NCBI GenBank assembly: GCA_020848855.1
Contig: JADLHH010000314.1
Span: forward strand, 1 to 18,446
Reading direction: 5' to 3'
Length of the DNA: 18,446 bases
Source of the DNA: Anaerolineae bacterium
Lineage (GTDB): Bacteria > Chloroflexota > Anaerolineae > Aggregatilineales > Phototrophicaceae
Positions 14,488-18,446 of the stretch are shown in pieces. Each line of letters begins with the position of its first letter. Positions within the stretch are counted from its first letter, which is position 1. The notes beneath the pieces were generated by a model. That model was not told the origin of the DNA, did no database searches, and was given only the letters and a program-made list of their open reading frames with translations. The position numbers and the translations under genes were made by a program.

Positions 14488-15960
14488 ATGTCTTACCTTC
14501 AACGGAAACTCAACGAACAACAGCAGCCCGCCGGCAGACCAGCCGCCGAAGCCAAAATCGAATACGGGGCGTCGGAGACCGGGGGAGCATCATCGCCGCC
14601 GGTTGAGGGCAGCTATCTGACGGGGCGGAAGCAGCACACGCTTGCCAAAATCGCTTCCCTGCGTAAGCTCCTGCGCCCCAAACTGCTCAAAACGCCGGAT
14701 GAAGCCGACCAATGGCACCGCACCGACGCGGAGAAAATCGCGCTGATCGGCGACCGGCTGCGCGCTGTCGTCGACAAGCTGGCAGAAGAAAAGCTGGAAT
14801 TCCGGCTGGAGGCGCTGGAGTTCGCCGAACTGCGCGCAGCGCTGCTCGACGACCTGCTGGGCTTCGGCGCGATTGAGCCGCTGGTGCGCGACAAAAACTG
14901 CGCCGAAATCATGGTCAACGGACCGAAGGTGATCTTCGCCGAGTTGCGTGGCAAGCTGCTGGAAACTGACCTGACGTTCGACGACGAAGATCACATCCTG
15001 TGGACCGTGCATCGCATCGTCCGCCCGCTCAGCCGGCGGCTGGATCGCTCGAATCCGATGGTCGACGCTCGCCTGCCGGACGGCTCGCGCGTGCACATCG
15101 TCACCGAGCCATCGGCGCTGCAGGGCACGACGATCACCATCCGTAAATTCCCGGAAAAGCGGCTGGACATCAACGACCTGCTCGGCTTTGGGACACTGTC
15201 GCAGGAAGCCGCCGAGTTCCTGAGAGCCTGCGTGCAGTCCCGTTTGAACATTATCGTCTCCGGCGGCACGGGTTCCGGTAAAACGACCCTGTTGAACGTG
15301 TTGAGCGCCTTCATCAGCGAAGGTGAGCGCATCGTGACGATTGAAGACGCCGCCGAATTACAGCTTCACCAGCGGCACGTCGTCCGGCTGGAGACCGCGC
15401 CGCCGCTGCCCGGCGGGGATGGCGAAACCGGGATGCTGACGATTCGCGATCTGGTGCGCGGCTCGCTGCGTATGCGCCCGGATCGCATCATCGTCGGCGA
15501 ATGCCGCAGCGGCGAAGCGCTCGACATGCTGCAGGCGATGAACACCGGACACGACGGCTCGCTGACGACGATCCACTCGAACAGCCCGCGCGACTGCATC
15601 GCTCGTCTGGAAACGCTGGTGCTGATGTCGGGGATGGATTTGCCGGTCAGCGTAATCCGGCGGCAGATCGTCAGCGCGATTGACCTGATCGTGCAGATCA
15701 GCCACATCAAGGACGGCTCGCGCAAGATCACCCAGATCACCGAAATTCAGGGGATGGAAGGCGACTCGGTCACGCTGCAGGACGTGTTCATGTACCGCCT
15801 GCCGGGGCAGACCAGCACCACACCGGCGACGGTCGGCGGTGGCAAGCTGGAACCTACCGGTTTCCGCCCGAAGGTGGTGGAGAAGCTGGAAGAGAGCGGC
15901 TTTCACCTGGGTGGGCGCATCTTCGGCGCCGGGTCTGTCCGGTTGGGTAACGACCGCTAG
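14488..15960 (+). CDS. CpaF/TadA-type (VirB11-like) secretion or pilus ATPase
   Basis: A 490-residue hexameric-type secretion ATPase that would power assembly of a Tad/Flp pilus or related system at the inner membrane. Residues 1-60 are a low-complexity, charged leader. The N-terminal domain contains LLGFGAIEPLVRDKNCAEIMVNGP, the standard CpaF block. Walker A is GGTGSGKT at 259-266. The Walker B region is RIIVGE at 333-338, with the conserved Glu. GHDGSLTTIHSN at 354-365 is the family His box. ARLETLVLMSGMDLP follows, typical of the CpaF group. The last 50 residues are variable. The start has a weak binding site (GCGAGAAATG). Related genes (tadB, tadC, prepilin, prepilin peptidase) are absent on both sides within the window, so the partners must lie elsewhere. 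Confidence 0.93.
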   Translation: MSYLQRKLNEQQQPAGRPAAEAKIEYGASETGGASSPPVEGSYLTGRKQHTLAKIASLRKLLRPKLLKTPDEADQWHRTDAEKIALIGDRLRAVVDKLAEEKLEFRLEALEFAELRAALLDDLLGFGAIEPLVRDKNCAEIMVNGPKVIFAELRGKLLETDLTFDDEDHILWTVHRIVRPLSRRLDRSNPMVDARLPDGSRVHIVTEPSALQGTTITIRKFPEKRLDINDLLGFGTLSQEAAEFLRACVQSRLNIIVSGGTGSGKTTLLNVLSAFISEGERIVTIEDAAELQLHQRHVVRLETAPPLPGGDGETGMLTIRDLVRGSLRMRPDRIIVGECRSGEALDMLQAMNTGHDGSLTTIHSNSPRDCIARLETLVLMSGMDLPVSVIRRQIVSAIDLIVQISHIKDGSRKITQITEIQGMEGDSVTLQDVFMYRLPGQTSTTPATVGGGKLEPTGFRPKVVEKLEESGFHLGGRIFGAGSVRLGNDR

Positions 15961-15970
15961 GCAAGGAATG

Positions 15971-16013
15971 GGGAGCGCGCCACCCGGCTGCGCTCCGGCT
16001 GCGCTCCCTTTTA
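15971..16013 (+). terminator. Hairpin terminator after the CpaF-like gene
   Basis: GGGAGCGC at 15971-15978 pairs with GCGCTCCC at 16001-16008, and TTTTA follows. GGCTGCGCTCC is repeated in tandem at 15986-16007, so a shorter loop can form too. The stop of the convergent NTase gene is the TTA at 16011-16013 within the T run. Confidence 0.65.
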
Positions 16014-16835
16014 TACCTCGCACAACGCGCGCGCATCCGCGACAATGCCCGCCATCCGGGAAACATTGCGCGCCAGATCATCAGCGCTGCTTCCCGCCGC
16101 AGAGAGCACCGACGTGACTCGTTCATAAAAGCCATCGGGATGCAGCGGGAAGGCTTCTACCTGCGCCGCCGCGCCTTTCTCGTTGATGCAGTAGCGCTCG
16201 TTGAGCGCGAATAACGCCTGCACCATTACCGCGACCGTTCGATACAGATAACCGACCACCTGCACCGTATCGCCGCGTGATGCCGGCTTGCGCGCGTTCT
16301 CCAGCGAAAAATCGGCTTCCCACAGCGCGGCGATCAGCGCCTGCTTCAGCAGCGGCGGGTACGGCGTCGTCCGTGCCTTGAGGCGGCGCAGCATGTCGTC
16401 GCGCTCGTAGAGCGGCTGGCAGTAAAAGACCTCGCCCATGTAAATGTGATTGTAGAACCCATGCGGATGCCCCGCCTGATAATAGCAGCGCACACGCCCC
16501 GCCTCACATTCGGCGATCTCGTGCTCGACGCGGGCGAGATCCCGGTACAGCCAGTCTACCCGCGCTCCGCCAATGTCGAGCCAGCCGCCGCCATTGATCC
16601 ACGGACCCCATTCGCCGTAACCGGTGGCGAGGTCAGGCAGATGACGGTCGTCAAGTTCCTGCGCCAACGCCTGCAGCGCGGCAAGCGCCGGGGGCTGATC
16701 CGGGTGGTAGTAGATGCCGAGATCAATATCGGAATCGGGTGAAGCGGCAGCCCGCGCCCGCGAACCGCCGAGGACGACCGCCGCCACGCCATCGATTTCA
16801 CCCAGTCGCGCCGCGACGATCTGTGCCATATCCAT
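16011..16835 (-). CDS. Second nucleotidyltransferase-domain protein (pol-beta superfamily)
   Basis: A 274-residue soluble protein. VVLGGSRARAAASPDSDIDL at residues 20-39 is the nucleotidyltransferase signature (GGS at 23-25, metal ligands D36 and D38), and D94 in ARVDWLYRD is a plausible third ligand. The rest is helical, with RYCINEKGAAAQVEAFPLHP resembling the C-terminal part of MNT/DUF4037-type enzymes, so small-molecule, protein or antitoxin-like nucleotidyl transfer is possible. I chose the ATG at 16835 (MDMAQIV). It lies ten bases after the stop of the VOC gene, which implies one operon and coupled translation because no clear binding site exists. The longer frame into the VOC gene overlaps coding sequence and is less likely. 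No HEPN-type partner is adjacent. Function is otherwise unknown. Confidence 0.82.
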   Translation of the reverse strand: MDMAQIVAARLGEIDGVAAVVLGGSRARAAASPDSDIDLGIYYHPDQPPALAALQALAQELDDRHLPDLATGYGEWGPWINGGGWLDIGGARVDWLYRDLARVEHEIAECEAGRVRCYYQAGHPHGFYNHIYMGEVFYCQPLYERDDMLRRLKARTTPYPPLLKQALIAALWEADFSLENARKPASRGDTVQVVGYLYRTVAVMVQALFALNERYCINEKGAAAQVEAFPLHPDGFYERVTSVLSAAGSSADDLARNVSRMAGIVADARALCEV

Positions 16836-16845
16836 AGAAGATGCG

Positions 16846-17226
16846 CTAGAGCGCCGCGAACAGATCGACGTGATTGCCGTCCGGGTCGGTGACGACGGCG
16901 TAGCGCTGCCCCCAGAACGCATCCCAGGGCGCTTTATAGCCCTCGTAGCCCGCTTCGGTGACGCGCGTGTACAGGGCGTCCACTTCGGTGGGGCTTTCGC
17001 ACAGAAAGCCGATGCCGATGCGCTGCCCGACCGGCTGTACCCATTCGGAGTCGATCTGCTGGATCAACGACTGGCTGTCCCAGGCGACACGGAAGCCGGG
17101 CTGCGCCGTCTCGACGTGATCCTCGCGCTCCGCGCCTTCCGGGATGTCCATACCGAGCAGCCGATAGAAACGCAGCGTTGCCGCCATATCTTTCGCCACC
17201 ATGCCGACGTACTCAAACCGCGCCAC
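16846..17226 (-). CDS. VOC family (glyoxalase/bleomycin-resistance-type) protein
   Basis: A 126-residue single-domain VOC protein with the paired beta-alpha-beta-beta-beta plan: ARFEYVGMVAKDMAATLRFY is the first helix-strand unit, GIGFLCESPTEVDALYTRV begins the second, and GQRYAVVTDPDGNHVDLFA is the typical C-terminal strand pair. Such proteins bind a metal and act on varied small substrates, or sequester drugs. The sequence does not tell which. I set the start at the GTG at 17226 because AAGGAG lies eight bases upstream; the ATG at 17271 would put that site inside the coding region. It is the first gene of a likely two-gene unit with the NTase at 16835. The ftsH terminator lies just upstream. 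Confidence 0.88.
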   Translation of the reverse strand: MARFEYVGMVAKDMAATLRFYRLLGMDIPEGAEREDHVETAQPGFRVAWDSQSLIQQIDSEWVQPVGQRIGIGFLCESPTEVDALYTRVTEAGYEGYKAPWDAFWGQRYAVVTDPDGNHVDLFAAL

Positions 17227-17320
17227 GAGCGTCACTCCTTTTTGAGCCAACCTGCCGAACACCCTACCCAAATTCCGAGCTGATCTCTATGTCACCGGCA
17301 CGCCGCGCCGTGATGGCTGA

Positions 17321-17351
17321 ATCAAAAGCGACGAAGCATATGCTCCGTCGC
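17321..17351 (-). terminator. Rho-independent terminator after ftsH
   Basis: Plus-strand 17328-17339 and 17340-17351 are reverse complements with one mismatch in 12 (GCGACGAAGCAT / ATGCTCCGTCGC). On the minus strand the stem is followed by TTTTGAT. It begins 22 bases beyond the ftsH stop, well placed to end that transcript. Confidence 0.85.
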
Positions 17352-17373
17352 CAGTTTCCCGACATACTCCGTA

Positions 17374-18446
17374 TTATGGCTGCGGCTCGCCGCCCAGTTC
17401 GGTGAAGGCAGTCGTGCCAAGCGCGGGCGTCGCGCTGCGACCTGACATCAAATCCTCGAAGCTGCTGCGATCCAGCGTTTCCTGTTCCATCAGGACATGC
17501 GCGATCTGTTCGAGCTTGTCACGGTTCTCGGTGAGGATCGACTTGGCGCGCTGGTAAGCCGTCTGCAGGATGCGCTTGACTTCGCTGTCGATTTCTTCCG
17601 CCGCCTGCTCGCTGTAGTCGCGCTGCTCGTACAGGTCGCGCCCCAGGAACAGCGACCCGCTGCCGCTGCCGAAGGCGCGCGGACCGAGCACGTCGCTCAT
17701 GCCGTACTGCGTGACCATCGCCCGCGCCCGCGCCGTCGCCTGCTGCAAATCGTTGCTGGCGCCGGTCGTGAACTGGTTGAAGATGATCTCCTCAGCCGCA
17801 CGTCCGCCCATTGCCGCGACGATCTCGTCCTCGAATTCCTCGCGTGAGCGCAGGAAGGCGTCGTTTTCGGGCAGCGGCATCACGTAACCGCCGGCGCGCC
17901 CACGCGGCACAATCGTGATCTTGTGAACAGGCGGCGCGTGCTCCAGCAGGTGGAACAGGATGGCGTGTCCGGCTTCGTGGTAAGCAACCGAGCGCTTTTC
18001 CTTTTCGGACATGACCCGGGTCTTGCGTTCGGGACCCATGATCACGCGCTCCATGCTTTCCTGCATTTCGTTCATGCCGATGGATTTCTTGTTGCGGCGC
18101 GCCGCGAGGATCGCCGCTTCGTTGATCAGGTTCTCCAGGTCAGCGCCACTGAAACCGGGCGTGATCTTCGCCAGCGCCTCGATATCGACATCCGCCGACA
18201 GCGGCTTGCCCTTGGCGTGGACTTTCAGAATGTCCTGCCGCCCCTTGAGATCGGGGTTGTCCATGACGACCTTGCGGTCGAAGCGACCGGGACGCAGCAG
18301 CGCCGGGTCGAGGATATCGGGGCGGTTGGTGGCGGCGACGACGATCACGTTGGTTCCGGTCTCGAAGCCGTCCATCTCGACCAGAATCTGGTTGAGCGTC
18401 TGCTCGCGCTCGTCGTGCCCGCCGCCGAGTCCCGCGCCGCGATGCC
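17374..18446 (-). CDS. ftsH: ATP-dependent zinc metalloprotease FtsH, C-terminal part
   Basis: FtsH is a membrane-anchored AAA+ protease that degrades misfolded membrane proteins and some regulators. The frame is open to the right edge, so the N-terminus, both transmembrane segments and the Walker A and B motifs lie outside the window. About 357 residues remain. They start in the AAA domain with [19 protein letters not shown] and the second region of homology, [20 protein letters not shown], with its arginine finger. The zinc site is HEAGH (plus 17965-17979) with the downstream Asp in [12 protein letters not shown]. The C-terminal helical domain follows, ending in a short variable tail. All visible motifs are intact. 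A strong terminator follows. Confidence 0.97.
   Translation of the reverse strand, partial: HRGAGLGGGHDEREQTLNQILVEMDGFETGTNVIVVAATNRPDILDPALLRPGRFDRKVVMDNPDLKGRQDILKVHAKGKPLSADVDIEALAKITPGFSGADLENLINEAAILAARRNKKSIGMNEMQESMERVIMGPERKTRVMSEKEKRSVAYHEAGHAILFHLLEHAPPVHKITIVPRGRAGGYVMPLPENDAFLRSREEFEDEIVAAMGGRAAEEIIFNQFTTGASNDLQQATARARAMVTQYGMSDVLGPRAFGSGSGSLFLGRDLYEQRDYSEQAAEEIDSEVKRILQTAYQRAKSILTENRDKLEQIAHVLMEQETLDRSSFEDLMSGRSATPALGTTAFTELGGEPQP

Overview
The window is GC-rich, gene-dense bacterial chromosome. The most likely source is a member of the Chloroflexota, probably Anaerolineae-like. That is an inference from the type of secreted protein seen: a signal peptide, a Pro/Thr linker of the TAPTAVPTT kind, an Ig/Fn3-like C-terminal domain, and a PPC-like plus SH3b protein. 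The conserved genes (lspA, acpS, ftsH, VTT family, YihY family, CpaF ATPase) fit any bacterium. I see no rRNA, tRNA, CRISPR array, transposase, integrase or phage gene, and no gene-free stretch longer than 300 bases.

Layout. 1-561 is the 3' end of an unrecognised gene. 622-1410 is a pol-beta-type nucleotidyltransferase (NTase). 1480-2472 (-) is a hypothetical protein that converges on it. A repeat-bearing divergent gap leads to a GT4 glycosyltransferase (2666-3805) and lspA (3870-4400). 4461-10006 is a run of same-strand envelope or secreted genes: a lipoprotein, a two-TM protein with a cytoplasmic domain, a large secreted glycosidase-like protein, a small membrane-anchored protein, a secreted PPC/SH3b protein and a VTT/DedA-like membrane protein. 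A nucleoside hydrolase (10129-11094) follows. acpS (-) and an aldehyde dehydrogenase (+) then share a compact divergent promoter; the dehydrogenase has one in-frame stop codon. A YihY/BrkB-type membrane protein (-) and a lone CpaF/TadA-type ATPase (+) diverge. The right end is a minus-strand set: ftsH (5' end off the window), its terminator, a VOC/glyoxalase protein and a second NTase.

How the genes fit together. The clearest functional theme is the cell surface. lspA, the lipoprotein signal peptidase, lies directly before a gene with a textbook lipobox, and four further membrane or exported proteins follow. Together with the glycosyltransferase they suggest an envelope module, but its substrate cannot be told from sequence. 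The rest looks like ordinary housekeeping.

Outside the genes, the notable structure is repeat DNA. Palindromic GCGCACAGCC(A/G)TGCGC elements sit between both convergent gene pairs in the 11-13.2 kb region, and GCAAAG-type inverted repeats occur in other gaps. I did not find a convincing new defence or biosynthetic system. The best leads are the five-gene envelope block, the interrupted dehydrogenase, the Cys-type nucleoside hydrolase and the repeat family.
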